The position numbers and the translations under genes are program-made. DNA of 64,000 nt. It comes from Candidatus Brocadia sp. (GTDB lineage: Bacteria > Planctomycetota > Brocadiia > Brocadiales > Brocadiaceae). Below, piece by piece: positions 43,839 to 53,204 of this stretch (position 1 is its first letter; the number at the start of each line of letters is the position of its first letter). Under the pieces are notes generated by a model that was given only the letters and a program-made list of their open reading frames with translations, was not told the origin of the DNA and did not search any database. The stretch is from NCBI GenBank assembly GCA_021646415.1, contig SOEU01000003.1:168747-232746 (forward strand), in the 5' to 3' direction.

Positions 43839-44744
43839 TTATTTTTTTATCCCTGCATACAAAAAGGGGTCTAACTCCATGGCTTTGTTGTAAGTCCTCA
43901 TAGATTCGTCATATTTTCCTAAATTATAAAGGGTATTCGCTTTGTTATGCCATGCTCGTGCACTCTTCGGGCTGATTTCGATAGCCTTATCAAAGGCCTT
44001 AAGTGCATCGTCATACATACCCAGCTTGTTCAAAATAATTCCCATATTATTCCAAGCCCATCCCCTGTTGGGGTTTATCTGAACCGCATTGCTGAAGAGT
44101 TTAAGGGCATTGTTGTATTGCTCGAACAGAATTAATACATAGCCTTTCCCAAGCCATGCCAAATCCTCTTTTGGATTGATTTCGATGGCCTTTTCAAATG
44201 CCTGCAATGCGTCATGGTTTCTCCCTAACGCAATCAGAACAACGCCTTTGTTATACCAGCCAGTAGAAAGCGTTGGGTCCGAAGCAAGGGCATTATTGTA
44301 TAATTTCAAGGCTTCTTCAAAATTACCTTTCTTATAGAAAGCGATCCCCTTATTCACCCGGGTGGCATTATGGCCTGGATTGATGCTGAGCGCCTTGTCA
44401 TAGGCTTGAACAGCCATATCATACTTCCCCAGACAATATAACGCATTTCCCAGACCCTCCCATGCCTCGAAATATTTGGGATAACTTGCGATGGACTTAT
44501 TATATGCACTGACGGCTCGTTCGTACTTGCCTCGTTTATAGTTCGATTGTCCGTTTTTGATCCACTTCCTCGCGCTGCGTTTTTTGGACGAGGTTTTATA
44601 GATATTTCCTTTCATAGTAACAGCCCATGCAACATGGCAGGGAAAGCAGACTGAAACAACCAGGAAGAGTAATAGTACTTTACAAATATGCCTCTGCACT
44701 AATCCTGTAAATATAAAAGACGATGTATTGAATTTATGACTCAT
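43839..44744 (-). CDS. TPR-repeat protein with signal peptide
   Basis: I use the ATG at 44744 (MSHKFNTSSFIFTGLVQRHI); an earlier start at 44801 is possible. A hydrophobic stretch, VLLLFLVVSVCFPCHVAWAV, acts as signal peptide. Seven tetratricopeptide units follow, from KWIKNGQSNYKRGKYERAVS to NTLYNLGKYDESMRTYNKAM, each with the W-N-KG/NMG start typical of the TPR_16 or Slr subfamily. Such exported TPR proteins often serve as assembly scaffolds. The next gene encodes the eight-repeat protein, and co-function of the two is plausible but unproven. Confidence 0.75.
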   Translation of the reverse strand: MSHKFNTSSFIFTGLVQRHICKVLLLFLVVSVCFPCHVAWAVTMKGNIYKTSSKKRSARKWIKNGQSNYKRGKYERAVSAYNKSIASYPKYFEAWEGLGNALYCLGKYDMAVQAYDKALSINPGHNATRVNKGIAFYKKGNFEEALKLYNNALASDPTLSTGWYNKGVVLIALGRNHDALQAFEKAIEINPKEDLAWLGKGYVLILFEQYNNALKLFSNAVQINPNRGWAWNNMGIILNKLGMYDDALKAFDKAIEISPKSARAWHNKANTLYNLGKYDESMRTYNKAMELDPFLYAGIKK

Positions 44745-44801
44745 ACCCTTAAGATGAACACAAGAGCTGGGACCGAAATTTAATATAACCATAAAAAACA
44801 T

Positions 44802-45217
44802 TTCGAAATCTTATAAAAATCACCCGGCAAAATCAAATTAATTATCATGAGCAAACCCAACAGAGATTCAGAAGTAAAATTTTTTCAAGGTTTTTTTAAC
44901 CCCACCCCATATTTACGCAAATTTTCTCCAATATTAAACAACCTGTTTTTGTATCACAGCAGTTGAGAAAAAATAAATCCCCAATTCTTTGATAATTCAC
45001 AAAAACAAGACTTTGAGAAGGCGAGTGCGGTATGCAAGAAACTTATGAAAGGATTGAAGATGTCTCAAGGTATGGGTTTTACAGTAAAAACATGGATTTC
45101 TTAAAGAAGTAGGGTGTGCCTGAACAAAGTCTATACATCAGCAAATCAGGTTATTAAAAAAGATGCAATCCGGAAAATAATGTGTCGCAACATTATTTCG
45201 ATTCGTTTTTTAAAAAA
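44802..45217. other. Intergenic region with one small frame
   Basis: 416 bases. A plus-strand frame at 45032 reads MQETYERIEDVSRYGFYSKN and ends MDFLKK; it has no ribosome site and resembles a fragment. No promoter for the minus-strand TPR gene could be assigned. Confidence 0.35.
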
Positions 45218-47176
45218 TCAATTGATGCTTTCATTATCGCTTACAGATTCTAATTCCGTGTGGACTATCTCCCATCTGCTATAAAGGGCGTCCAATTCCT
45301 GAATAATAGCTTTGTGCTGCTTGTTGATTTCGACAGACTTTTCTTTGTTACTATAAAGTGTAGGATCTGAAAAAATATGGTCCAGATCCTTCTTTTGTGT
45401 TTCCAATAAGGCAATCTTTGCCTCAATATTTTGAACTTCTTTTGCGAGTTTCCGTTTCCTGGCATTGTGCTCTTTTTTCAGCAGGTACTGCAGTTTTTGT
45501 GAACCGTTTTCTTCCGCTTTCGATGGAGATGATACCTTTGCCTTGACTTCCCCAGTTTCTTTCTGTAAATCAGACGTTTTCTTTTCAAGAAAATCTTTAA
45601 AACTTCCCAGGTAGGCGTGGATATTGCCATTTCTCAGTTCATAAACTTTGGAGACCAGACCATCCAGAAAATCTCTATCATGAGATACAATTAACAAGCT
45701 TCCTGTATATTCCAACAGGGCATTCTTGAGAATCCTCTTCGTGGTAATATCTATATGGTTTGTGGGCTCGTCAAGGATTAAAAAATTCGTGGGTTTTAGG
45801 AGCATCTTGGCAAGGGATAGACGAGACTTTTCGCCACCGCTCAGGACACTGACGGTCTTAAAAACATCATCGCCGGAAAACAGGAAGGCCCCTAATATGT
45901 GTCTGACCTGAGGAATCATGGAAAATGGAGCGACCGATTCGACTTCCTGCAGCAACGTATTGCCACTATTTAATTTCTCAGCATGCTCCTGGGCAAAATA
46001 ATCAAAGAGGACATTATGCCCTATCTTGATAGTACCTGAATGAGGCTGCTCCAGACCGGCAATGATGCGCGATAACGTGGACTTTCCCGATCCATTTTGT
46101 CCTACGAGTGCCACTCTTTCTCCCCGCTCTATCGAAAGGCAAATATCGTGAAAGATCAACCGTCCGCCGTATTCATGCGAAACATCTTTTACATCCAGCA
46201 CGGTAACGCCGCTTTGTTTTGATGTGCGGAATTTAAATTTTACCTGTTCTGTGGTATTTTCAGGCAATTCCTCCTTTTCCATCTTTTCGAGCATAAGGAT
46301 TCGACTCTGCACCTGCGATGCCTTCGTATTCTTTGCCCGAAATCGTTCTATAAAGCGTTCCACTTCTTTAATTTTTTTCTGCTGGTTGACGTAGCGTGCC
46401 GTTTGCATTTCTGCCCGCTTTTCTTTTTCGGCCTCATAAAAGGAATAATTGCCATGGTATTCATAAATCTTTCCCTTTTCCAGTTCCCAGACCTTGGTAA
46501 TGTTCCGGTCGAGAAATGTCCGATCATGTGAGATGATAATCAATCCGCCTTTATACTCTTTGAGATACTCTTCCAACCAGAGTATTGAATCAATATCCAG
46601 ATGATTTGTTGGCTCGTCTAAGAGGAGGAGATTGGGTTCCTGGAGCAACAACCTGGAAAGAGCCACCCGCATTTGCCACCCACCGCTAAATGTACCTATG
46701 CTCTTTTCGAAATCTGATTCTTTAAATCCCATCCCTTTCAAAACCTTGCTTGTTTCTGCATTAACTTTAGCGCCGTTAATAACCTCCAACTGATGTTGCA
46801 GGTGCGCATACTGATCCAGGAGCAATTGATGGTCCTCGCCTCGTATGGAGGGATCGTCCAACCGGGTGTGAATCGTATCAATCTGACTTCTTAAGTGAAG
46901 AATGTCTTCAAATGCTGAACTGGCCTCTTCGAAGATGGTCTTTTTCTTGAAGACAAAGCCTTCCTGAGGAAGATAGCCGATATTTGTATCTTTTGCACAA
47001 ACAAGATCGCCTGCACTGGGTTCAATAAACTTACAAATGAGCTTGAAGAGCGTTGATTTGCCTGTACCATTGGGACCGATCAAACCGATCCGGTCGTTTC
47101 TCCGTATGTGGAGAGAAATAGTATCGAAAATCGTCTTGCTACCGAAGGCCAGACTAACATCATTCAAACGAATCAT
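45218..47176 (-). CDS. ABC-F family ATPase (Uup/YdiF-like)
   Basis: 652 residues from the ATG at 47176 (MIRLNDVSLAFGSKTIFDTI), which overlaps the methyltransferase stop as ATGA. Two ATPase domains are present: GPNGTGKST, FSGGWQMRVALSRLL, LLLDEPTNHLD; then GQNGSGKST, LSGGEKSRLSLAKML, LILDEPTNHID. A charged linker of about 80 residues separates them (YVNQQKKIKEVERFIERFRA), and a C-terminal coiled coil rich in Lys and Glu follows (about residues 560-640). ABC-F proteins work at the ribosome exit or E site to relieve stalls or resist antibiotics. Uup also binds DNA through its coiled coil, and this architecture fits Uup. Confidence 0.88.
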   Translation of the reverse strand: MIRLNDVSLAFGSKTIFDTISLHIRRNDRIGLIGPNGTGKSTLFKLICKFIEPSAGDLVCAKDTNIGYLPQEGFVFKKKTIFEEASSAFEDILHLRSQIDTIHTRLDDPSIRGEDHQLLLDQYAHLQHQLEVINGAKVNAETSKVLKGMGFKESDFEKSIGTFSGGWQMRVALSRLLLQEPNLLLLDEPTNHLDIDSILWLEEYLKEYKGGLIIISHDRTFLDRNITKVWELEKGKIYEYHGNYSFYEAEKEKRAEMQTARYVNQQKKIKEVERFIERFRAKNTKASQVQSRILMLEKMEKEELPENTTEQVKFKFRTSKQSGVTVLDVKDVSHEYGGRLIFHDICLSIERGERVALVGQNGSGKSTLSRIIAGLEQPHSGTIKIGHNVLFDYFAQEHAEKLNSGNTLLQEVESVAPFSMIPQVRHILGAFLFSGDDVFKTVSVLSGGEKSRLSLAKMLLKPTNFLILDEPTNHIDITTKRILKNALLEYTGSLLIVSHDRDFLDGLVSKVYELRNGNIHAYLGSFKDFLEKKTSDLQKETGEVKAKVSSPSKAEENGSQKLQYLLKKEHNARKRKLAKEVQNIEAKIALLETQKKDLDHIFSDPTLYSNKEKSVEINKQHKAIIQELDALYSRWEIVHTELESVSDNESIN

Positions 47177-47937
47177 TTTATCCCGCCGTACACCGCTTCC
47201 CGATATTCCTTCCAGAAACACTCGGCAGTACGGAATCCCGACTCTGCAAGGAGTTGAAGATCGTCCATAAGGAATAAAAGGTGGTCGCCATCTTTTTTCT
47301 CTTTCTCTGCCAATTCTGATGATATTTGGTCAAGGGTCTTCTCCTGGTGCCTGATCTTTCGTGTCCTCTCCTGTATCCCCTGATAATGCAAACGTCTGAA
47401 TCTGGCCTCAAGCACGGCATCAGCAGTCTTAAAAACATCACAATTTACAAACCATCCGTACGGTTTCAATATTGAGTGAATATAATGAAAAAGCCTGAGC
47501 TTTTCTTCTCTATACAAATGGTGGATGGCAAACGAAGAGACTACTGCATCCAAACCAGAAATAGTATTTATTTTATCAGGTACTTCCTGGAAAGTAGAGA
47601 TTTGAAATGTAACTTGTCCGAGGCGGTCTTTGAGCCTTAATTTAGCTTTGTCTATCATGCGTTCGGCAGCATCCACAGCTACAATCTTTGCATGAGGAAA
47701 CGTTTCTATGATCTTCTGTGAGAGATAGCCGGTGCCAACACCCAGGTCTAATATGCTTAATTTTTCTGCCCTATCAAATGGTAATACCTCGCACACAATG
47801 GATGCCATTTTGAAGCGGTTCGGATGCCAGACATCCATGTCGATGTCATAGGTTGCAGCAGTATCCGTATTATTAAAGGCATAGACTGTCTCTCTCAGAG
47901 CATTTTTTTTCATCATATCTTCCATTGCACCGCTCAT
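47173..47937 (-). CDS. Class I SAM-dependent methyltransferase
   Basis: A 254-residue protein with motif I SILDLGVGTGYLSQKIIETF, acidic loop AKIVAVDAAERMIDKAKLRL, and motif IV region VVSSFAIHHLYREEKLRLF. These place it in the Rossmann-type methyltransferases. An N-terminal segment of 60 residues precedes motif I (METVYAFNNTDTAATYD-like text), and the C-terminal FRTAECFWKEYREAVYGG resembles small-molecule methyltransferases of the UbiE/Trans-aconitate type. The substrate is not inferable. It is coupled to the ABC-F gene by an ATGA overlap. The first ATG (47937) or that at 47925 may be used. Confidence 0.75.
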   Translation of the reverse strand: MSGAMEDMMKKNALRETVYAFNNTDTAATYDIDMDVWHPNRFKMASIVCEVLPFDRAEKLSILDLGVGTGYLSQKIIETFPHAKIVAVDAAERMIDKAKLRLKDRLGQVTFQISTFQEVPDKINTISGLDAVVSSFAIHHLYREEKLRLFHYIHSILKPYGWFVNCDVFKTADAVLEARFRRLHYQGIQERTRKIRHQEKTLDQISSELAEKEKKDGDHLLFLMDDLQLLAESGFRTAECFWKEYREAVYGGIK

Positions 47938-48046
47938 GTGGTACCCTTAACATTTAATCAGGCTGCCTTCGGCAGCATTTTCCACTTTCGCTGCTGATTC
48001 CCGATCTTCGAAACGGGAAACGAGTTGAACTGTGATAAAAAAACAA

Positions 48047-48679
48047 CTAAATCCTTTGAATTAAGAGTCGTATTCGTTCCTTGAATTGTTTCAGGGCACT
48101 AGCACGATGGCTAATCCTGTTCTTGATTGAAGGTGTTAGTTCTGCAAAGGTTTGATGATAATCGGGCACAAAAAAGATAGGATCGTATCCAAAACCGCCT
48201 TTTCCCCTGGGCTCTTCGGTAATAAACCCTTCGCAACATCCTTCGACAATAAAAAACAATCCATGAGGACCAGCCAGGGCGATACTACAGACAAACCTGG
48301 CTGTGCGCCTTTCCTTCGGTACACCTTTTAGTTCTGACAATACCTTTTCTATATTTTTTTCATCAGTTGCATTCGGACCCGCATACCTGCATGAATAAAT
48401 ACCAGGACGTCCATTCAGGGCATAGATTTCAAGCCCCGAATCATCAGCCATTGCCCACGTATTGCAGACATTTGCCAGAATTGTCGCCTTTTTTATAGCA
48501 TTTTCCTGATAGGTATTTCCGTCTTCTTCCACCTCTGGCAAAAAAGGAAAATCATCAGGACCCCGAAGCAGTATCCCTGGCATATCCGTAAGGATTTCTT
48601 TTATTTCTGCTCTCTTTTTTTCATTTTGTGTCGCCACCAAAATGGTCTTTGCATGTGTTGTATTAACAAACGAAGTCAT
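48047..48679 (-). CDS. rdgB: XTP/dITP diphosphatase
   Basis: A 210-residue HAM1/RdgB protein. TILVATQNEKKRAEIKEIL binds the triphosphate, WAMADDSGLEIYALNGRPGI carries the metal-binding Asp pair, and SCRYAGPNATDEKNIEKVL and GGFGYDPIFFVPDYHQTFAE complete the site; the tail RISHRASALKQF is diagnostic. It removes non-canonical purine triphosphates. The gene is 361 bases downstream of rph on the same strand, an order seen in many bacteria; here a hairpin repeat separates them. Confidence 0.92.
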   Translation of the reverse strand: MTSFVNTTHAKTILVATQNEKKRAEIKEILTDMPGILLRGPDDFPFLPEVEEDGNTYQENAIKKATILANVCNTWAMADDSGLEIYALNGRPGIYSCRYAGPNATDEKNIEKVLSELKGVPKERRTARFVCSIALAGPHGLFFIVEGCCEGFITEEPRGKGGFGYDPIFFVPDYHQTFAELTPSIKNRISHRASALKQFKERIRLLIQRI

Positions 48680-49040
48680 AACTATTCTCCTCTTGTTTTT
48701 GATTTTTGTAATTTATCATTTGATATTGTATGGAGGTAGTCATCCAATCATCACCAAGATTTTTTTCCACAACTTTCGTTACCCATGCGCCAGAAGCATT
48801 CGTGGTGTACTTTAGGAAAACTTTAAAATCTGATTGATCTATAATTTTGGTTTTTCGGATTAAATGAGGTATTCGGCAGTTTTTTCAAAGTAGTGCGAAC
48901 TTCAGTTCGCATGGGATGTAAGCGAACTGAAGTTCGCACTACAACCGCAACTTTTGAATTCCTGTACATCAAGCCTAAAATATCTCAACATATCCTTTAA
49001 CCCTCGAAAAAATTAGCTTTGCTTATTATCTGTGCATCTG
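48680..49040. other. Intergenic region holding an inverted repeat
   Basis: No gene was seen. The stretch contains the 20-base inverted repeat at 48891-48941, entered separately, and should hold the rdgB promoter. Confidence 0.4.
48891..48941. repeat. 20-base perfect inverted repeat between rph and rdgB
   Basis: TAGTGCGAACTTCAGTTCGC and its exact reverse complement are separated by 11 bases. Each arm also contains the smaller palindrome GCGAAC-TTCA-GTTCGC. This nested symmetry is typical of dispersed REP- or MITE-like elements that fold as a cruciform. Confidence 0.8.
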
Positions 49041-49763
49041 TCAATCTATGATTTCTAATACCTTTTTTTGAATTTCGGTAATCTCACGAATGCCTTTTTT
49101 TGCCATTTTCAACATCTCCGCTAATTGTTCGTCATCAAAAGTATATTCTTCCCCAGTACCTTGCAGTTCAATAAATTTACCATCCCCGGTCATTACTATA
49201 TTCATGTCTACCTGTGCTGCCGCATCTTCAGCGTAGCAGAGGTCTAGCAGAACAACACCATTCACAATCCCGACGCTTACGGCTGCAATACTATTGAGGA
49301 CAGGGTCTTCTTTGATCAGGTCCTTACTCTTGAGCCATCGAACAGCATCCATCAATGCCACATAACTACCTGTAATGGCAGCAGTGCGTGTACCCCCATC
49401 CGCCTGGATAACATCACAGTCAATCCAGATAGTCCGCTCCTTCAACAAGGCAAGATCAATAATGGAACGTAATGAACGGCCAATGAGCCTCTGTATTTCA
49501 TGGGTTCTACCCGTTACTTTTCCCCTCGTGGATTCCCTTGGCGCCCTGATAGGGGTAGAACTCGGAAGGAGAGAATATTCTGCAGTAATCCAGCCTTCTC
49601 CAGTATTTTTGATATGAGGAGGAACACTTTCTTCTACCGAAGCCGTACAAATGACCTTGGTATTGCCGGTCTCAATAAGCACAGAGCCCGGGGCATATCT
49701 GGTAAAATGCCTCGTAATGATTAAGGGACGTAACTCATCGTGTGCTCGATCATCGGCTCTCAT
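49041..49763 (-). CDS. rph: Ribonuclease PH
   Basis: A 240-residue phosphorolytic exonuclease with [78 protein letters not shown] and [20 protein letters not shown]. These cover the full RNase PH fold including the RIGRSLR and [13 protein letters not shown] motifs. It trims tRNA 3' ends. The start at 49763 is four bases after the argF stop, so it may be co-transcribed with the arginine genes. Confidence 0.95.
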   Translation of the reverse strand: MRADDRAHDELRPLIITRHFTRYAPGSVLIETGNTKVICTASVEESVPPHIKNTGEGWITAEYSLLPSSTPIRAPRESTRGKVTGRTHEIQRLIGRSLRSIIDLALLKERTIWIDCDVIQADGGTRTAAITGSYVALMDAVRWLKSKDLIKEDPVLNSIAAVSVGIVNGVVLLDLCYAEDAAAQVDMNIVMTGDGKFIELQGTGEEYTFDDEQLAEMLKMAKKGIREITEIQKKVLEIID

Positions 49764-49767
49764 AGTT

Positions 49768-50697
49768 TTATTTTCGTAATAAAAGTTTCAAAAGTGCTTT
49801 TTCTACATGGAGTCTATTTTCAGCCTGATCATAGACGACAGAATGCGGACCATCAATAACCTCATCCGTGATTTCTTCTCCGCGATGAGCCGGGAGGCAG
49901 TGCATTACCTTTACATCATCCTTTGCTAATCTCAAAATATCGTTATTGATTTGAAAACCTGCGAAAGCTTGTTGGCGCGCCTCTTTTTCTGCCTCCTGTC
50001 CCATGCTGACCCATGTGTCTGTATAAATAACCTGCGCATTTTCAGCTGCTTCTTTTGGGTCTTGATACAAATGTATTATATCATTTCCGTCTGCCATTTG
50101 TTTCGTTCTGGAAACAAAATCCGGTGTGAGTTCATATCCTTTTGGTGAGGCAATATGGAAATGGATGCCTAGTTTTGCACAGATTTGAGCCAAAGACCGT
50201 GCAACATTATTCCCATCCCCTATAAAGACTATTTTTACCTGCGTATAAGTGCCAAATTTTTCCTTGACGGTATACACATCAGTGAGCGCCTGACAAGGAT
50301 GAAGATAATCTGACAAGGCATTGATAACCGGCACAGTCGCATACCGAGCCAGCTCATGAATAGTCTCCTGGTCAAATGTACGGATTGCTATCCCGTCTAC
50401 ATAGCGTGATAGCACCCTGGCCCCATCTTTTACCGCCTCCCTTTTGCCAAGGTTTATATCACTTTGGGTCAGGTAGATGGCATGACCGCCCATTTGTATC
50501 ATTGCCACTTCGAAAGAAACGCGTGTGCGCATAGAACTCTTCTCGAAAATCATCCCCAGAATTTTCCCATTCAGACACTTCTCATCATATCCCTTATTAT
50601 GCCATTCCTTGAGTTCCTTTGTAGCATGAAATATTTCCTCAATATCAGCTTTAGAAAGATCTGCAATTGAAAGTAAATCTTTGCATTTCATAGGCAT
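49768..50697 (-). CDS. argF: Ornithine carbamoyltransferase
   Basis: A 309-residue enzyme with the carbamoyl-phosphate loop [31 protein letters not shown], the ornithine region DTWVSMGQE and [20 protein letters not shown] (rather than STRTR) is a common OTCase variant. It makes citrulline in arginine synthesis. argD lies 12 bases upstream and rph four bases downstream. Two nearby starts, at 50697 and 50691, are possible. Confidence 0.93.
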   Translation of the reverse strand: MPMKCKDLLSIADLSKADIEEIFHATKELKEWHNKGYDEKCLNGKILGMIFEKSSMRTRVSFEVAMIQMGGHAIYLTQSDINLGKREAVKDGARVLSRYVDGIAIRTFDQETIHELARYATVPVINALSDYLHPCQALTDVYTVKEKFGTYTQVKIVFIGDGNNVARSLAQICAKLGIHFHIASPKGYELTPDFVSRTKQMADGNDIIHLYQDPKEAAENAQVIYTDTWVSMGQEAEKEARQQAFAGFQINNDILRLAKDDVKVMHCLPAHRGEEITDEVIDGPHSVVYDQAENRLHVEKALLKLLLRK

Positions 50698-50709
50698 TCT
50701 CTCACAAAT

Positions 50710-51891
50710 TTAAGGTTTAGAAAGGATAGATCCTAAAATGTTCAGCCCCTCATCGATATGCTCTTTCTTAACATTAAGAGGGGGCATAAACCGAATGACT
50801 GTATCATGAGTACAATTGAGGAAGAGGCCTGCCTTGATGCAATTCTTGATGATTTCTGCCCCATTTACATTGAGTTCAATCCCAATCATGAGACCAACGC
50901 CACGCACCTCTTTTATAATTTGATGTGTTTTTTGGAGTAATTTTAATTGCTCTATGGAATAACTACCCATTTTTTTAACATTATCGAGCAGCCCTTCTTT
51001 TTCAATCGTTTCAAACACGGCAACCCCCGCTGCACACGCCAAAGGATTTCCACCAAAAGTAGAGGCATGGCTTCCGGGAACAAGGCTCTTTGCAATTTCC
51101 TTTTTTGCCGTCATGGCACCAATGGCCACACCACCCCCAAGGGCCTTTGCCAATGTCATAATATCAGGTTCTATATCATAGTGCTGATAAGCAAAATATT
51201 TTCCAGACCTCCCCATGCCACATTGGACCTCGTCAAGGATCATCAATAATCCTTTCTCATCACACAGCATTCTTATTCCTTGCATGAATTCTTTAGAGGC
51301 AATATTAATACCGCCTTCACCTTGAATAGGTTCGAGCATGATGGCACAAGTTTTATCATCTACCGATTTTTTTAACGCTTCAAGATCATTAAATGGAACA
51401 TAGGAAAATCCTTCAACGAGCGGTGCGAATCCCTTGTGATATTTTGGTTGTGCAGTTGCAGTAACCGTGGCAATTGTCCGGCCATGAAACGAGTTGGAAA
51501 AAGTAATTATCTTATATTTTCCAGTGTTTGAGTTATGGATACGGGCAAGTTTGATCGCTGCTTCATTGGCTTCAGCGCCACTATTGCAAAAAAAACACTG
51601 CCCGCCAAATGATTTTTCAGAGATATGTTTCGCAAGCAATCCTTGTGGTTCTGTAAAATAAATATTCGGTGCGTGCTGGAGTTTTGCGGCCTGGTTTTGG
51701 ATAGCAACAACAACATTGGGATGGCAGTGCCCCAGCAGGCTTACCGCCCAGCCTGAAAAGAGATCAAGGTATCGCTTACCCTCAGCATCCCACACATCTA
51801 CACCACTGCCTTTGACCAGGAGAATAGGATTCCGAATATAATTGGGAATAACATAGCGATCATAAAACTCTTTAATCTCTTTCGTATTCAT
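50710..51891 (-). CDS. argD: Acetylornithine aminotransferase
   Basis: A 393-residue class III aminotransferase: VWDAEGKRYLDLFSGWAVSL, FFCNSGAEANEAAIKLAR, FSNSFHGRTIATVTAT, LMILDEVQCGMGRSGKYFAY and the PLP lysine in TLAKALGGGVAIGAM. The closing RFMPPLNVKKEHID fits ArgD. It transfers an amino group to N-acetylglutamate semialdehyde. It is transcribed with argF; a terminator separates it from argB upstream, so it may have its own start in the 36 bases before the ATG or depend on read-through. Confidence 0.92.
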   Translation of the reverse strand: MNTKEIKEFYDRYVIPNYIRNPILLVKGSGVDVWDAEGKRYLDLFSGWAVSLLGHCHPNVVVAIQNQAAKLQHAPNIYFTEPQGLLAKHISEKSFGGQCFFCNSGAEANEAAIKLARIHNSNTGKYKIITFSNSFHGRTIATVTATAQPKYHKGFAPLVEGFSYVPFNDLEALKKSVDDKTCAIMLEPIQGEGGINIASKEFMQGIRMLCDEKGLLMILDEVQCGMGRSGKYFAYQHYDIEPDIMTLAKALGGGVAIGAMTAKKEIAKSLVPGSHASTFGGNPLACAAGVAVFETIEKEGLLDNVKKMGSYSIEQLKLLQKTHQIIKEVRGVGLMIGIELNVNGAEIIKNCIKAGLFLNCTHDTVIRFMPPLNVKKEHIDEGLNILGSILSKP

Positions 51892-51927
51892 GCTTTTTGT
51901 TCCTTGATTCTGCTTAAAAATGAAAAA

Positions 51928-51960
51928 AGGGATTGAAATAGCAAACTGATTTCAATCCCT
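51928..51960 (-). terminator. Rho-independent terminator after argB
   Basis: On the minus strand a 12-base perfect stem, AGGGATTGAAAT with ATTTCAATCCCT, and a nine-base loop are followed by TTTTTT. It lies 38 bases after the argB stop. argD begins 37 bases beyond, so argB and argD-argF may be separate or attenuated. Confidence 0.8.
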
Positions 51961-51997
51961 GAATTATACAATATTCATTACTAGATACAACAATCTT

Positions 51998-52882
51998 CTA
52001 AACGATAATCTGCGTTCCCACGCCTTTATCAGTAAAAATTTCCAATAAAAGTGCGTGGGGGATCAAGCCATTAATGATATGTGCCTTTTTCACCCCGGCT
52101 TTAACCGCGCTGATACATGCTAACGCCTTAGGAAGCATACCACCACTGATTATCTTTTTAGCGATGAGCGCATGAACCTCATCTTCATGCAAAGTAGAGG
52201 CAAAAGATGTTTCATCGTTTGGTTTCATCATGATGCCGTGCATGTTTGAAAGAAAAACGAGTTTCTCTGCGCCAAGAGACTTGGCAATAAAGGCCGCAAC
52301 ATTATCTGCATTGACATTGTAAATATCTCCATTCGTACCTTTTGCAATGGGTGGCACAATAGGGATTGTACAGGAAGTACACAATTTCAAAAACCTATCA
52401 CGATCAATAGAAGTAACTTTACCTACAAAACCAATGTCTAATTTTTTCAACTCGCCATGATCTGTTTTTGTTTCAACATAGTATTTTTCTGCCTTTAATG
52501 GACAGTATCCATTTTCCCAGATACAGGCAGCTTCATTACCCAACTCAGAAATCTTCCGTACTATGGAAGCGCTAATCTGATTTATCAGGACATCTTTTGC
52601 TATCTCCAGGGTCTCACGATCTGTAATTCTATGCCCCTCCACAAATCTCGGATTCAAACCCCTTCGTGTCATTTCCTGACTAATATGAGGACCGCCGCCA
52701 TGCACCAGGATGGGTAAAATGCCCACTGTCTTCATAAAGACAATATCCTGAAGTACGTTTGTTAACACTTCATCGTTCGACATTGCCCCTCCGCCAAACT
52801 TGATTACAACCACCTTATTTTTGAATGATCGTATATAAGGAAGGGCTTCTACAAGTACACTCGCCTTACGTATGGCATTTTC
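51998..52882 (-). CDS. argB: Acetylglutamate kinase
   Basis: 294 residues from the ATG at 52882 (MENAIRKASVLVEALPYIRS); an earlier start at 52927 is not conserved. The kinase motifs VVIKFGGGAM, VHGGGPHISQEMTRRG, FVEGHRITDRETLEIAKDVL, NVNADNVAAFIAKSLGAEK and the C-terminal HIINGLIPHALLLEIFTDKG are complete. It performs the second step of arginine synthesis. Homologues with the long N-terminal helix seen here (KASVLVEALPYIRSF) are usually hexameric and arginine-inhibited. A promoter is visible at 52942-52969. Confidence 0.93.
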   Translation of the reverse strand, partial: ENAIRKASVLVEALPYIRSFKNKVVVIKFGGGAMSNDEVLTNVLQDIVFMKTVGILPILVHGGGPHISQEMTRRGLNPRFVEGHRITDRETLEIAKDVLINQISASIVRKISELGNEAACIWENGYCPLKAEKYYVETKTDHGELKKLDIGFVGKVTSIDRDRFLKLCTSCTIPIVPPIAKGTNGDIYNVNADNVAAFIAKSLGAEKLVFLSNMHGIMMKPNDETSFASTLHEDEVHALIAKKIISGGMLPKALACISAVKAGVKKAHIINGLIPHALLLEIFTDKGVGTQIIV

Positions 52883-52941
52883 CATGAACTGATATACCAA
52901 CTCTATTCCCAAAAAGTACGATGACAATAAAAGAAGTCAAA

Positions 52942-52969
52942 ATTATAACAAAAGAGGCTTTTGTGTCAA
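52942..52969 (-). promoter_or_regulatory. Sigma70-type promoter for argB
   Basis: On the minus strand TTGACA (52969-52964) and TATAAT (52947-52942) are 16 bases apart. Transcription would start near 52935, about 50 bases ahead of the argB ATG, so the longer argB start at 52927 would have almost no leader. Confidence 0.7.
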
Positions 52970-53057
52970 GGGTAAACATAGGGTTTTAATAATTTATGCA
53001 TGATACAAGTACCATTAGGTGTTTATAAACATACGGACAAAAATCAGGAGGAAATAA

Positions 53058-53150
53058 GTGAAGTTTTTGGCGTGGGGCTACTTACTCTACTATCAGCCAA
53101 CAAAAGAACGTAAATCTTCTGTTTATGGTCAATATCGGGATTTGCAATAA
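53058..53150 (+). CDS. Possible 30-residue protein with a strong ribosome site
   Basis: AGGAGG lies six bases before a GTG at 53058, a perfect Shine-Dalgarno arrangement. The frame reads MKFLAWGYLLYYQPTKERKS and ends VYGQYRDLQ. The first half is aromatic and hydrophobic and might insert in a membrane. Neither neighbour is on the same strand and no homologue is recognised. The entire intergenic space is only 277 bases. Confidence 0.3.
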   Translation: MKFLAWGYLLYYQPTKERKSSVYGQYRDLQ

Positions 53151-53204
53151 ATTATAGTGTTTATATAGTGTCCAAAATCAATTGGGAGATTTTATGTCGC
53201 TGAA

